Positions 52,221 through 61,082 are shown, counted from the first letter of the stretch. The stretch: DNA of 64,000 nucleotides from Deltaproteobacteria bacterium (GCA_002691205.1 NZHD01000085.1:28334-92333), one strand, 5' to 3'. Notes: generated by a model from the letters alone, not told the origin. A program made the numbers and translations.

Positions 52221-53546
52221 TTAGTTTTCAGTTCGAGAACGGCTGCCCTCAGCGCCATTCAGGGATTTTTCTAGGGTGATTGCCCGTGGCAATGAAATTC
52301 GGGCACATGCGCCGCCCGACTCTCGGTCTTCTAGGTGAAGCTCTGCTCCGATGGCCTCTGAAAGACTGTGAACGTAATACAGGCCAAGCCCGACGCCATC
52401 GGATTTAGTGGTGACAAAAGGTTCTCCTAGATGATTTTTGACCATCGTTGGCCAGCCCTCACCTCGGTCAGAAACCGTCAGATTAACGTGAGTGAGATCG
52501 CCGGAAACCACAACGTCCACAGGGGCTTGTCCATGACTTGATTGAATGGCGTTGTCAATCAGATTAATGAGCCCTTGAGAGAAGGCGACAGAGGGAATGA
52601 GTACACGGTAGGGAGGCCGTCCTTCAACGCGCACCCGAATAGGCACTTCCGGGTTTTCATTTTCGATGCTGTGGCAAACTCGTCCGACTAGTCGATTTAA
52701 TTCTGATATTTCGAGTGAGAGTCTGTCGGGTTGAAGCTGTGAGCCTGCCATATGGTGAAGTACTTCAGCGCAGCGGTCGAGTTCTTCACGCGCAGTATTT
52801 AAGTCTTCATTATCAGCGAGATTATTAGATCGAGCGAGGCGAGCGAGTTTGAGCTGTGCGGTGTTGAGTGGAGTCGCAAACTCATGGCTTAGGCCTGCAG
52901 CAAGGGCACCGACTGCGCGAAGTCGGTCAATTCGAGTTTTTCGTTCGCGGGCATCAAAGAGGTGGCTGCGAAAAGCTGTAAGAGTGCTTGATAGCCACGC
53001 GGTCAAAATCCAGAAAGTAAGTGCGACGAGGAATTGCGCAGGGAAGAGAATGAGTTCAGGGACCTGCAGGCCCTCTAGGCCAGGTGGAATCTGTGCATAA
53101 AGTTGAATCCCGATGACACAAAGCAGTAGTAGACCGAAGAAAAGCAGTCCGCGAGTCCACGGGAGGAGAATCGCGCCAAGAACAGAGTGAACAAAAAGAA
53201 TGGGAACCAGGGGGTTCCAGGCCCCACCTGAGAGTATGAGAAGCGTGGATAGGGCAGCGATATCAGCACAGAGCTGTACGAGGATAGGAGCTGGGGTGGG
53301 TTTCCAGCCACGCTTAAGAGACAGCCAAGTAAAGCCGTTCCAACCGGCAAGGGCCAAGATGACTCCGATGAAAACTGGAATCAGGCTGGGTTCGAGAAGC
53401 TGGAATTGAAGGGCAGGAAGGATTGAAAAAACTTGAGCTGCGATCGCAACCCACCGTAATCTGACCAACCAGATGAGTTTTGTAGTGACCTCTTCTGGGT
53501 CACCTGTAATCGGTGGTGCGAAAAACGCGCGGAGGGCCTCCCACAT
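52221..53546 (-). CDS. regB: redox-sensing histidine kinase, RegB/PrrB type
   Basis: A 441-residue membrane sensor with six predicted helices in the first 185 residues. GGAWNPLVPI at 107-116 matches the quinone-binding GGxxNPF region of RegB. The autophosphorylated His221 is in GLSHEFATPL. Cys259 (LDRCAEVL) lies 38 residues further, near the redox-active Cys265 position of Rhodobacter RegB. ATP-binding parts are LINLIDNAIQSS, DRGEGWP and GVGLGLYYVHSL. Gene pair with RegA, and 6 bases after the preceding SDR gene. Confidence 0.92.
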   Translation of the reverse strand: MWEALRAFFAPPITGDPEEVTTKLIWLVRLRWVAIAAQVFSILPALQFQLLEPSLIPVFIGVILALAGWNGFTWLSLKRGWKPTPAPILVQLCADIAALSTLLILSGGAWNPLVPILFVHSVLGAILLPWTRGLLFFGLLLLCVIGIQLYAQIPPGLEGLQVPELILFPAQFLVALTFWILTAWLSSTLTAFRSHLFDARERKTRIDRLRAVGALAAGLSHEFATPLNTAQLKLARLARSNNLADNEDLNTAREELDRCAEVLHHMAGSQLQPDRLSLEISELNRLVGRVCHSIENENPEVPIRVRVEGRPPYRVLIPSVAFSQGLINLIDNAIQSSHGQAPVDVVVSGDLTHVNLTVSDRGEGWPTMVKNHLGEPFVTTKSDGVGLGLYYVHSLSEAIGAELHLEDRESGGACARISLPRAITLEKSLNGAEGSRSRTEN

Positions 53547-53552
53547 AAAGAG

Positions 53553-54311
53553 CTACTGTCCCCCCCCATCGATTCCCAATCGTTCACCTGTGACATAGCC
53601 ACTTCGATTTGAGACCAGGTGCCGGATGGCTCCTGCGATATCCTCGGGTTGGCAAACGCGACCGAAAGGCATTTGAGCATCGATTTGACGTAGGTCGTCT
53701 ACGCCAGAAGTGGCCTTGACCAGGCGTCTCCCCATTTCTGTCTCGACTAAACCGGGAGCAACAATGTTGACTCGGATGCCGTTTCTGCGCTCTTCGGCCG
53801 CGAGTGTTCGGGCCAATGACTCCATGGCGGCCTTAGCCATATTGTACGGCGCTCCGCCCGCGGCATTGTACTTTGTAGCTGCGCTTGAGATCATGATGAT
53901 GTCCCCTCGCTCTTGCTCCCTCATTCCGTGCAAGACCAATCGACATAGTTCATGAGGTGCAAAAGCATGAACTCGCATTAGACGGTCGACTTCGGTTGCC
54001 TCAGTCTTCGCGACCGTCTTGCCTTTGCTGGCTATCCCCGCATTATTGACCAAGATGCTTGGGTGACCGAGTTGGTTTTGTATGGACTCGACCATTCCCG
54101 CTAAGTCTTCCAGATTTTCGAGCGAGGCTTGGAAGATGGCCGCTCTACGCCCTAGTTTCGAAACGGCCTCAGCGGTTTCATTCGCTGAATCGGCGTCGCT
54201 GTTGTAGTGAATCGCGATGTCCGCGCCGTCTTCAGCGAGAGCAAGTGAAGTGGCTCGACCAATTCCACGACCTCCACCGGTGATAAGTGCAAGTCTTCCT
54301 TCGAGTGTCAT
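53553..54311 (-). CDS. SDR-family oxidoreductase
   Basis: A 252-residue short-chain dehydrogenase. It has the NAD(P) site ITGGGRGIGRAT, a basic HYNSDADSAN after strand 2 suggesting NADP, NNAG, the catalytic MISSAATKYNAAGGAPYNMAKAA (Ser, Tyr, Lys) and PGLVETEMGRRL. GGGAGG precedes ATG 54311. It is the first gene of the run SDR-RegB-RegA-SDR, 6 bases before RegB. This dehydrogenase differs from the one at 50832. Substrate unknown. Confidence 0.93.
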   Translation of the reverse strand: MTLEGRLALITGGGRGIGRATSLALAEDGADIAIHYNSDADSANETAEAVSKLGRRAAIFQASLENLEDLAGMVESIQNQLGHPSILVNNAGIASKGKTVAKTEATEVDRLMRVHAFAPHELCRLVLHGMREQERGDIIMISSAATKYNAAGGAPYNMAKAAMESLARTLAAEERRNGIRVNIVAPGLVETEMGRRLVKATSGVDDLRQIDAQMPFGRVCQPEDIAGAIRHLVSNRSGYVTGERLGIDGGGQ

Positions 54312-54532
54312 GTAGCCTCCCTGGATAAGCCAAGAAAATTATTTGAACGAATGAGCGGTCTCAGAGATTACCTCATTCGATGGTGTCTCGTTGTTTTCGG
54401 TCACCAATAACTACGGGGTTTGGGTTCTTTTTTGGCGATTGGATTTCGGTCTTGAGGTGTCTTGGCCCAGGTCTCGTTACAAAGGAGATTATGAACCCAG
54501 GTCGTCTTTAGGACAGTCTCGGTTTCGGCTGG

Positions 54533-55435
54533 TTAAAAGATACGAACGTCGCCATCGTCACGAAGTTGGTCGAGGTATTCACGTAGGGCTTGGTCGCCTG
54601 CACGACGTACCCATTCACGACGGACTTGCGGCTCTATGTCTTCGAAGGCGGGGAGAACGGAGGGCGTGGCTTCTTGCAATTTGAACAAGCTCAATCCCGA
54701 ACCTGAGCGAACGGGTTGACTGACCTCACTCGGCCTGAGTGATAAAACGGTTTGGAGGGCTGTGGGACCGACATATTCACGAAGTTTAAGGGCGGGCAAG
54801 AGTACATCGGGTACGGGTGATATTTGAGAATCCCCGTACTCCCGATTGACTTCGCTAAAAGACTTTCCCTCTTTGAGCGCGGCCTGCGCTGCTTCTATGC
54901 GATGATAAACCGAGACTTCATCTTGATCCGCGTCAATGCGAAAAAGAATTTGGGCCACCCTTAGCCGGCCGGGACGTGTAAAAAAATCGGCTTGGTCGCG
55001 ATGAAAATCACGCAATTCATCTTGGTCTGGGTCCTGATCTTCGGCGGTGCTCACAACCGAGTCGATGAGGCTGGAAGTTAAATTGGCTCTCACACGACGG
55101 TCCACTTGGGCGAGGCCGAGATCCAGTGCTCGTTGTACCAGGAGTTCTTCTTCAATCATGCGGTCGAGTATGTGTGTGCGGATTTCGTCGGTCATTGGAT
55201 TTTTAGAGTCTTGCTCAAAGCTGGCGAGAAGCCTTTCGTACTCACCGCGGAGAATCGCGTCTCCATTGACCATGGCGACAATGCTTTCTGACGGAGCGGG
55301 TTTGCTTGAAAGTGAGGGCATCAAAAGGCCCACCGCCGCGGCCATGAGCCCCAGGGCGGATCCAGCTCCCAGGAGGAGAGATGCAGTTCGGGACTTTGAT
55401 GACCCCTCGCTGGGCTCTTGGCTAGGTGCTTTCAA
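54533..55435 (-). CDS. SurA/PpiC-like peptidyl-prolyl isomerase, membrane-anchored
   Basis: A 300-residue periplasmic folding factor. One N-terminal helix (LLLGAGSALGLMAAAVGLLM) anchors it. SIVAMVNGDAILRGEYERLLASF is the SurA/PrsA N-domain start. The region RVAQILFRIDADQDE..., with KEGKSFSEVNREYGDSQ and LSLRPSEVSQPVRSGSGLSLFKLQEA, is the parvulin-like rotamase domain. C-terminal helix. TTG 55435 follows GGAGG at 5 bases. It lies directly after the small gene at 55454. Confidence 0.88.
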   Translation of the reverse strand: MKAPSQEPSEGSSKSRTASLLLGAGSALGLMAAAVGLLMPSLSSKPAPSESIVAMVNGDAILRGEYERLLASFEQDSKNPMTDEIRTHILDRMIEEELLVQRALDLGLAQVDRRVRANLTSSLIDSVVSTAEDQDPDQDELRDFHRDQADFFTRPGRLRVAQILFRIDADQDEVSVYHRIEAAQAALKEGKSFSEVNREYGDSQISPVPDVLLPALKLREYVGPTALQTVLSLRPSEVSQPVRSGSGLSLFKLQEATPSVLPAFEDIEPQVRREWVRRAGDQALREYLDQLRDDGDVRIF

Positions 55436-55453
55436 TATTTCCTCCGGGGAGTC

Positions 55454-55681
55454 CTAGGGGCTTACTTGGACCTTCTCAAGAATACCGGACTCAAGCTCTT
55501 CGGTGCGACTGTTATTGGACGAGCTTAAAACCATTTTGACGCCTAGGGGCGCTTTTTCCGTTGAGGCTTGGTGTGCGAGGTCTTGGGTTGATTTGACTTG
55601 AATTCGGGCTTTAGGAAGAAGAGGCTGTTTTAAAAGGGTTTCAGTTTCAGAATCGTCACACTCTGTGACCGGAAACGTCAC
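55454..55681 (-). CDS. small hypothetical protein upstream of PpiC-like gene
   Basis: A 75-codon frame from GTG 55681 to TAG 55454, ending 18 bases before the PpiC-like start. The sequence (KQPLLPKARIQVKSTQDL, then VKMVLSSSNNSRTEELESG) has ordinary coding composition and no membrane segment. It has no good ribosome site, so it may not be translated. No homologue is recognised. Confidence 0.35.
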   Translation of the reverse strand: MTFPVTECDDSETETLLKQPLLPKARIQVKSTQDLAHQASTEKAPLGVKMVLSSSNNSRTEELESGILEKVQVSP

Positions 55682-56181
55682 GCGGAGGTGTTTTAATCAA
55701 AATATCAGGTCAATTTTGAAAATTAGGGAAACCCTTTGAATCATCTTGGTTACCCACTGACAGAGGCAGCGTGCTCATATCTGGCTTTAGGGCGTTTAAG
55801 AGCGTCATAAAGACGATCGGAATCTTCCCCTCAGGACGGTCGAGAACATTGAGGCCGAATCTCGACGAAAGCTTCAAGTTGATTTGCGTAGGTGAGACAC
55901 ATGGGAGCGGTCAAGAAAATGCTCCAAGGGCACTAAAAGCTTTGTAAAAGGACTCGACAAGCCGATTACGAAGACAAGGTTTTAAACGAACAAACGAACA
56001 AACGAACAAACGAACAAACGAACAAACGAACAAACGTCAGAATGGAAGAGATCAAGAAGCCAGCAGTGCAGATCAAAAAATGATTCCAATCGAGAGGGGC
56101 CTCTTGAAGGTTTTCCGCGTGGTTCATATTCAAAGTTGATTTTTCAGTTCAAGCAGTTCCTCAAACCGGAAGGTCGAAACT
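55682..56181. other. noncoding spacer with an 8-bp repeat array
   Basis: About 500 bases between divergent genes. No coding frame can be supported. It carries the AAACGAAC repeat array at 55984-56036. Presumably it holds the promoters for the zinc-ribbon gene and the small minus-strand gene. Confidence 0.5.
55984..56036 (+). repeat. 8-bp tandem repeat AAACGAAC, six and a half copies
   Basis: Six exact copies of AAACGAAC and a five-base partial copy run without interruption. Perfect copies suggest recent slippage, so copy number is likely to vary between strains. It lies about 150 bases upstream of the zinc-ribbon gene at 56182. Confidence 0.95.
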
Positions 56182-56436
56182 ATGAAATCCATACTCCCCA
56201 GGAAACATGTCAATTCGGGTTGCCCAATCTGCGGTAGCCACGAGGTGATGCACGACGAAGTGCTCGAGTTGGGCACTTTGCAGTTGTCAGAATGTCGTCA
56301 TTGCGATCACCGCTGGACAGGTGCATGCGAGAGTGAGTCCTTTTTGGGCTTGACGGCTCGGTCGATGATGCAGGTTCGGCCGACGTCGTTTGAGACTCTT
56401 TTGGATGAGGATGGCGAGGTCGCAAGCGCGGCCTAA
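56182..56436 (+). CDS. small zinc-ribbon protein
   Basis: An 84-residue protein with CPICG at residues 14-18 and CRHCDHRW around 38, the typical two-knuckle zinc ribbon spacing. Outside it are charged segments (HEVMHDEVLELG). ATG 56182 is used. It may be an independent gene, or a regulator of transcription or translation as in other short ribbons. No specific family is known to me. It is followed by a hairpin at 56507. Confidence 0.7.
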   Translation: MKSILPRKHVNSGCPICGSHEVMHDEVLELGTLQLSECRHCDHRWTGACESESFLGLTARSMMQVRPTSFETLLDEDGEVASAA

Positions 56437-56506
56437 AAGTCTAAAGCGGTGGTCTTTAGGCGCTGGCTTGATTGCCTGAGCGCGGGTGTAATCCGTCACA
56501 GGGGTG

Positions 56507-56531
56507 GCCCCTGCCTTATTTGCGCAGGGGC
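56507..56531 (+). terminator. GC-rich hairpin after the zinc-ribbon gene
   Basis: An 8-bp stem GCCCCTGC with GCAGGGGC around a 9-base loop (CTTATTTGC), 70 bases after the stop. The downstream side lacks a T run, so termination may be weak or need Rho. Confidence 0.35.
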
Positions 56532-56556
56532 AGGCCGCTTTGCGCTTAATCTCGCC

Positions 56557-56588
56557 CGGACGTCCCGGATATTACGGACGTCACGGAT
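56557..56588. repeat. 14-base direct repeat with a GACGTC core
   Basis: CGGACGTCCCGGAT (56557-56570) and CGGACGTCACGGAT (56575-56588) differ at one base and have a 4-base spacer. Each contains the palindrome GACGTC. Spacing of 18 bases between starts resembles operator half-sites, which is inference only. Confidence 0.55.
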
Positions 56589-56880
56589 CTCATGAATGTG
56601 AAGCGGGTGCATAGGCCTCATCGTTCGCCCAGCGGACGAGGTGTTGCCCTGAATCGACTCCGCTGCCGTTTGCTGGTACCGTCTGACCCACGGGAAGTTT
56701 GGCAACCGTTTACGGCTTGGGGAGGGGGCTCGGTGGGGGCGATTCCACCTTGATCCAAATCCTTTGAGTCGGTCTTACGGGCAGATGAAAGAGAATCGGA
56801 ACCGCTGTGGTCGAACGCTTGGAGCACCAAGGTTGAGCGGGTTGAAATGGCGGTTCGTGAGGGCGTTTGGGGGGCACACA

Positions 56881-58293
56881 ATGGACATGACCTCGATGAA
56901 CAGGATGCGCTTCATTCAGGCATGGATGTATTTGGGATTCATGGGCTTTGTTCTCGGGTTGGCGAGTGGGGCGATGGCCTCTGAAGTCGTGGACTTGCGG
57001 ATCGGAGCTCACGAAGATTTCACTCGAATCGTTTTCGAATTGGATCGTCCCACTGGATATCGGATCGAAAGGGCTTCGCCGAAACCAGGCATTTCTGATC
57101 TCGTGGTGACTCTCGATGCGACTTCAATCCCTCGAAAACTGCAGAGCAAGAGTGATTTAATTGGCTCGGTGAAGGTGACTCCCCGCGGAGATGGTTCGTT
57201 GGCTGAAATTCGTCTTGCTCGTGAGGGCCTAAGACTCAAGGAGATGATTCTTTCCAGCCCGCCCCGCATCGTGCTTGATATTTTATCTTCAAAAAAAGGA
57301 GCCAAGTCAAATTCAAGTCCTTCGAATCAGGCTCCTAGAACAAAACCTGCTCAAAACAAGAAGCCTGTCGTTAAGCCGGCCCCTTCGCCGAAGCCTTTGA
57401 AGGTCATCTCGGTCGCCGCCCCGAAGCCAAAGCCGCCGGCCGTGGTCGTTCGAACGAAGCCTTCTCGGGCTCCCTCCGTAGGGGTCGAGCTATCGGAGCC
57501 CAGACGAGTCAAGAAAGCAGCCACTCAAGGCCTTCGAGCAGAGGAACCCCAGGAGCCCATGGGTCGTGAGCTGGCGGTGCTTGAGCTTGAGGCTGATCAG
57601 GAGATCCGAATCGCCCCCATTGAGCCGAGTCCTGAAGAGGTTTTGGAAAAATTTAAAGCCCCGGTTGAAGAAGAAGATTCGGGGAACGGTGCACTTTGGA
57701 CGACCGTCCTGGGCATTGTTGCCTTGACTTTGATCTTGGTGGCTCTGCGTCGTCGCAGAGCCTCCATGGGTTCGGACGATCTTGATGAAGGGGTTGAAGT
57801 GGGAGGTCCTCCTGCTTTCGGAGATAATCCTTTTGCCAATTTACCTAAAGCTCGGCCTCGGGCGGACTCTCTCGAAGCGGAACCGGCTCACGTTCCCCAC
57901 GAGAAAGTCGCTGAGATCGAATTGGATCTCGAAGAGATTGAGGATGATCCCGAGAAAGAGGCTGCGCTGGTGGAGAGTCCTTTTGTGGCTTCTGATTTTG
58001 CCCCAGTGAGCGACCTCGAGACGCATGTAAATATTTTAGACGAGGGACCCGCTGTGGGATTGACTGAGGAAACGCAAAAATTACTTGGCGACTTTGAGCG
58101 CCGAACGGAGAGTTTGGAACGTCGACTTGAGGAAGCCTCTGAGGCTCGAGAGCGTTTGGAGCGTCAAGTGGCTGCACAGACCGAAGAGCTGCGTGTTCAA
58201 AGAGCGGCAATCGCGCGTACTCAACGCGCTGTTCGAAACATGAACCGTCCGGACGATGAAGGCCCCACCGAACCGACTCCGCGAAATTCGTAG
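56881..58293 (+). CDS. AMIN-domain protein with membrane helix and coiled coil
   Basis: A 470-residue protein. After a signal/anchor helix (FIQAWMYLGFMGFVLGLASG), an AMIN domain (VVDLRIGAHEDFTRIVFELDRP to PPRIVLDIL) would bind peptidoglycan or the secretin in the periplasm. A Pro/Lys/Ala-rich linker, a membrane helix at about 270-290 (LWTTVLGIVALTLILVALRRR), an acidic segment and a C-terminal coiled coil (RRTESLERRLEEASEARERLERQ) follow. The topology places the coiled coil in the cytoplasm. The nearby GspA/GspB genes suggest an envelope-secretion link. ATG 56881 is one of several possible starts. Confidence 0.85.
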   Translation: MDMTSMNRMRFIQAWMYLGFMGFVLGLASGAMASEVVDLRIGAHEDFTRIVFELDRPTGYRIERASPKPGISDLVVTLDATSIPRKLQSKSDLIGSVKVTPRGDGSLAEIRLAREGLRLKEMILSSPPRIVLDILSSKKGAKSNSSPSNQAPRTKPAQNKKPVVKPAPSPKPLKVISVAAPKPKPPAVVVRTKPSRAPSVGVELSEPRRVKKAATQGLRAEEPQEPMGRELAVLELEADQEIRIAPIEPSPEEVLEKFKAPVEEEDSGNGALWTTVLGIVALTLILVALRRRRASMGSDDLDEGVEVGGPPAFGDNPFANLPKARPRADSLEAEPAHVPHEKVAEIELDLEEIEDDPEKEAALVESPFVASDFAPVSDLETHVNILDEGPAVGLTEETQKLLGDFERRTESLERRLEEASEARERLERQVAAQTEELRVQRAAIARTQRAVRNMNRPDDEGPTEPTPRNS

Positions 58294-58383
58294 AGGTTCC
58301 GCAGGGCCCCGAATTAAGCGGCCTCAATGGATCATGAGGGGAGGGGGGAGGCTTGTGAATTTGCCTTCGTCTCACATGATGAT

Positions 58384-59235
58384 CTAGTCAGTGGCGAATT
58401 CCAGCGCACCGATTGCTCCGGCATGACTTCCGTCTTCAAGCAGAATGGCTTCATGTCCACTCGATCCTGTGATGCCGGCCAGTAGAATTTGCATCACCGG
58501 GTTGTGCAGCAAGGCTGATCCGCCGTAGACGATATGAGAGATATGATGAGCTTGGGCTATGGCACAGCTCTGTAGGGCCACGTTTTCAGCGACGAGCCCG
58601 ATCACGGAGAGCGCGAGGTCTTCGGTGCGGGCAGGGGGGGCCTTATCCAAGCGCGCCTTGCGGGCCAAGAGACCGAAATTCGAGGCGGACGCTTCAGGGG
58701 GAAGAGTCGGCAGTCCCTCTGGATACACATGCCTGATTAAGAGATCCACTTCAGACCGGTCGCCCGCTTGGGCCATTTTGCAGAGGTCTTGATGGCTTTT
58801 GGCACCGCATAACGCGCCTCCTAGGCCAAGCAGTGTCCCCCCTCCTAGAGCTGTACCGCCCACTCGGGCCGTGTTCTCGGGATCGACGCAGAGCATGGAT
58901 GTGCCGGTGCCCAGCGAAACTAAGAGGTAGGGGGTGTCAGTGAGCTTACTCCCACGATTTAGAAGAAGCCTGGAACCCCGCCCCCAGGCTTCAAATTCGA
59001 GAGATTCATGACTCTTCCGAGAGACTCGCTCAGCCAGTTGAGGGGCACCACATCCAGTGAGGCCCAAAGGGAGATCCGGAAGCGCCTGAATTCGATCTTC
59101 AATCTCATCGATCGATTGAGCGTCGACGAGTTCAAGGTGCAACTCCCCTTGTTTTGAGCGCACAGCCAGCTTGGCTAGGGTGGCTCCGACATCCACCCCG
59201 ATTCCAGGTGGTCTATGTTTGATCTGCTGGGTCAT
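58384..59235 (-). CDS. coaW: type II pantothenate kinase
   Basis: A 283-residue ASKHA-fold kinase that phosphorylates pantothenate in coenzyme A synthesis. GVDVGATLAKLA is the phosphate-1 loop. LVSLGTGTSMLC and RVGGTALGGGTLLGLG are diagnostic of the type II (CoaW/eukaryotic PanK) family. YGGSALLHNPVMQ near the end is the adenosine site. Type II enzymes are rare in Gram-negative bacteria, which mostly use types I and III. The start is ATG 59235. It is divergent from gspA with 50 bases between starts. Confidence 0.92.
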   Translation of the reverse strand: MTQQIKHRPPGIGVDVGATLAKLAVRSKQGELHLELVDAQSIDEIEDRIQALPDLPLGLTGCGAPQLAERVSRKSHESLEFEAWGRGSRLLLNRGSKLTDTPYLLVSLGTGTSMLCVDPENTARVGGTALGGGTLLGLGGALCGAKSHQDLCKMAQAGDRSEVDLLIRHVYPEGLPTLPPEASASNFGLLARKARLDKAPPARTEDLALSVIGLVAENVALQSCAIAQAHHISHIVYGGSALLHNPVMQILLAGITGSSGHEAILLEDGSHAGAIGALEFATD

Positions 59236-59285
59236 CGTAATTTTATTCCTACAATGGGGTACACTTCTTCATCGGATTAAGCCGC

Positions 59286-61082
59286 ATGTATACCGCCTTT
59301 TACGGGTTACGCGAGAAACCTTTCTCTCTGACCCCCAACCCACGTTTCCTTTATCTCACCGACGCCCATAGAGAGGCGCTGGCTCATCTTCTCTATGGAT
59401 TCGAGGAGGGTGAGGGCTTTATCGTGATCAGCGGTGAGGTGGGCACCGGGAAGACGACGTTGTGCCGAAGTCTGTTGGAGAAGATCGAGCTCGAGACAGA
59501 GATCGCGATTCTTTTTAATCCGAGTGAGAACGCATTCGAATTACTTCAGTCGATCAATGAAGAATTTGGACTAGAGGTCGAAGGGCTGTCGCGCCGTCAA
59601 CTTCTAGGTGTATTGAATCGTTTTCTTCTTGATCGTAACGCAGCGGGGCAGAGGGTTGTTCTCATTGTGGACGAGGCTCAGCATCTATCGACGGCCACGC
59701 TTGAGCAAGTGCGTCTTCTCTCAAATTTGGAGACAGCCGCCAATAAATTAATTCAGATCATTCTTTTGGGTCAGCCAGAACTGGATGAGAAACTGGATTC
59801 AAATGAACTACGCCAATTACGTCAGCGAGTGAGTGTGCGATGGCGCTTAGAACCGATGAATGCGACGGAGACAACTCAGTATATCCAGCATCGTCTTCAG
59901 GTGGCTTCGGATTCACCGCGTGAGATTTTTACTCGGGCCGCGTTGCTTGAAATACATCGGTTGACCGGGGGGGTCCCACGACTGGTGAATGCGGTGGCCG
60001 ATCGAGTTCTTCTTGCGGGTTTTGCGGCGGGTCAAGTTCGCTTGGGGCCGAGCTCGGTTCGTAAGGCCGCTCGAGAAATTCCAGGCACGCGAAGAGCCAT
60101 GGCGTCTTTGGGTGTAACGCGAGGATCGTTGGCTTTGGCGGCTGCGCTTGTGGCCTCGGTCTTGGTGGGGGTGGCGCTTGGGCCAGATGTGATGCCCACG
60201 ACTTTCAGAGAAAAAGTTTTAGTCGTCAATCGATCTGAGCTCGATTTCGATGAACCCTCGGTGGAATCACGTGATTTTGATGAGTTAGGCATGACCTCCA
60301 CTGAGACCGGTGCGGCTTTAGAGATTCCTTCGAGTGAGGAGGAGTTGGTGGTTGTGCGTTCCGTTGAGGCAGAAGGTGTGTCTTTTCAAAGAGAGATATC
60401 TGTCAGTGCCTTGGCGGTGGCGCCCCCTCGAATCAGCCCATTGCTCTCAGGTCTTTTGGATGACTCAAACTACCGGACGAGCGTTTCTCATGCGGTTCGG
60501 GCTTTGACAGAGAAATACGGTCTGGGAATGCAAGAGTCTCAATTCACTTCTGTGGCCAGCGCGATTGCGGCTCTACGTGAGGCGAATCTGGGCATTACCG
60601 CCTTCGAGGGCGAAGACTTGACCCAGCTTCTCGGTCTTAATTATCCGGCTTTGATTGAGCTGAGAACGGATTCCGGGGAAACGCGCGTTGTCGCCTTGGT
60701 GGGTCACGATGGGCAGAGTGTTGAAATTGCTGGCCTTGGAAAGGGCGATTCAGTTCGTTTGAACTCAGACGTCGTGGCCGATCATTTTACGGGTTTGGCC
60801 TGGATTGCGTGGCGACCGTACCTTGAAATTCCGAGCCTCATCGGCTCAGGGGAGCGCGGAGCCGGAGTTCTGTGGTTACAGGAGGCTCTATCCCGCATGG
60901 AATATGGAGAGGTTCGGATCACGGGAACGTACGACGCGGCGACGGCCGCTGGAGTGGAAAGCTTTCAAGAGTTACACGGCATCCGAGTAGATGGTTTGGC
61001 GGGTCCGTTTACGCAGATGTTGATTTACAGCGAGTTGGAAGAGTATCAACCTCCCCAGCTTGATGATGGGGAGGCTGGATGA
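59286..61082 (+). CDS. gspA: GspA/ExeA-type AAA ATPase with peptidase-like and peptidoglycan-binding domains
   Basis: A 598-residue protein of the type II secretion accessory family ExeA/GspA. Residues 1-270 are the cytoplasmic AAA ATPase: Walker A GEVGTGKTT (50-58), Walker B VVLIVDEAQ (124-132), sensor LLGQPELDEKL. A membrane helix follows at 279-299. The periplasmic part has a C39-peptidase-like segment (about 415-515) and a PG-binding-1 domain at about 525-590 (GVLWLQEALSRMEYGEVRITG, GVESFQELHGIRVDGLAG). GspA/GspB opens the cell wall for secretin insertion. It overlaps gspB by 4 bases. Confidence 0.93.
   Translation: MYTAFYGLREKPFSLTPNPRFLYLTDAHREALAHLLYGFEEGEGFIVISGEVGTGKTTLCRSLLEKIELETEIAILFNPSENAFELLQSINEEFGLEVEGLSRRQLLGVLNRFLLDRNAAGQRVVLIVDEAQHLSTATLEQVRLLSNLETAANKLIQIILLGQPELDEKLDSNELRQLRQRVSVRWRLEPMNATETTQYIQHRLQVASDSPREIFTRAALLEIHRLTGGVPRLVNAVADRVLLAGFAAGQVRLGPSSVRKAAREIPGTRRAMASLGVTRGSLALAAALVASVLVGVALGPDVMPTTFREKVLVVNRSELDFDEPSVESRDFDELGMTSTETGAALEIPSSEEELVVVRSVEAEGVSFQREISVSALAVAPPRISPLLSGLLDDSNYRTSVSHAVRALTEKYGLGMQESQFTSVASAIAALREANLGITAFEGEDLTQLLGLNYPALIELRTDSGETRVVALVGHDGQSVEIAGLGKGDSVRLNSDVVADHFTGLAWIAWRPYLEIPSLIGSGERGAGVLWLQEALSRMEYGEVRITGTYDAATAAGVESFQELHGIRVDGLAGPFTQMLIYSELEEYQPPQLDDGEAG

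Larger units (their letters stand above)
56437..56880. other. spacer with hairpin and direct repeats
   Basis: About 440 bases between the zinc-ribbon gene and the AMIN-domain gene, with no supported gene. It holds a GC hairpin at 56507-56531 and a near-identical 14-base direct repeat at 56557-56570 and 56575-56588. The frame at 56764 that reads into the AMIN gene has no ribosome site. Confidence 0.4.

Noticed and set aside
55984-56036. CRISPR array
   Set aside because: The repeated units are 8 bases and directly adjacent with no spacers, and no cas gene is in the window.
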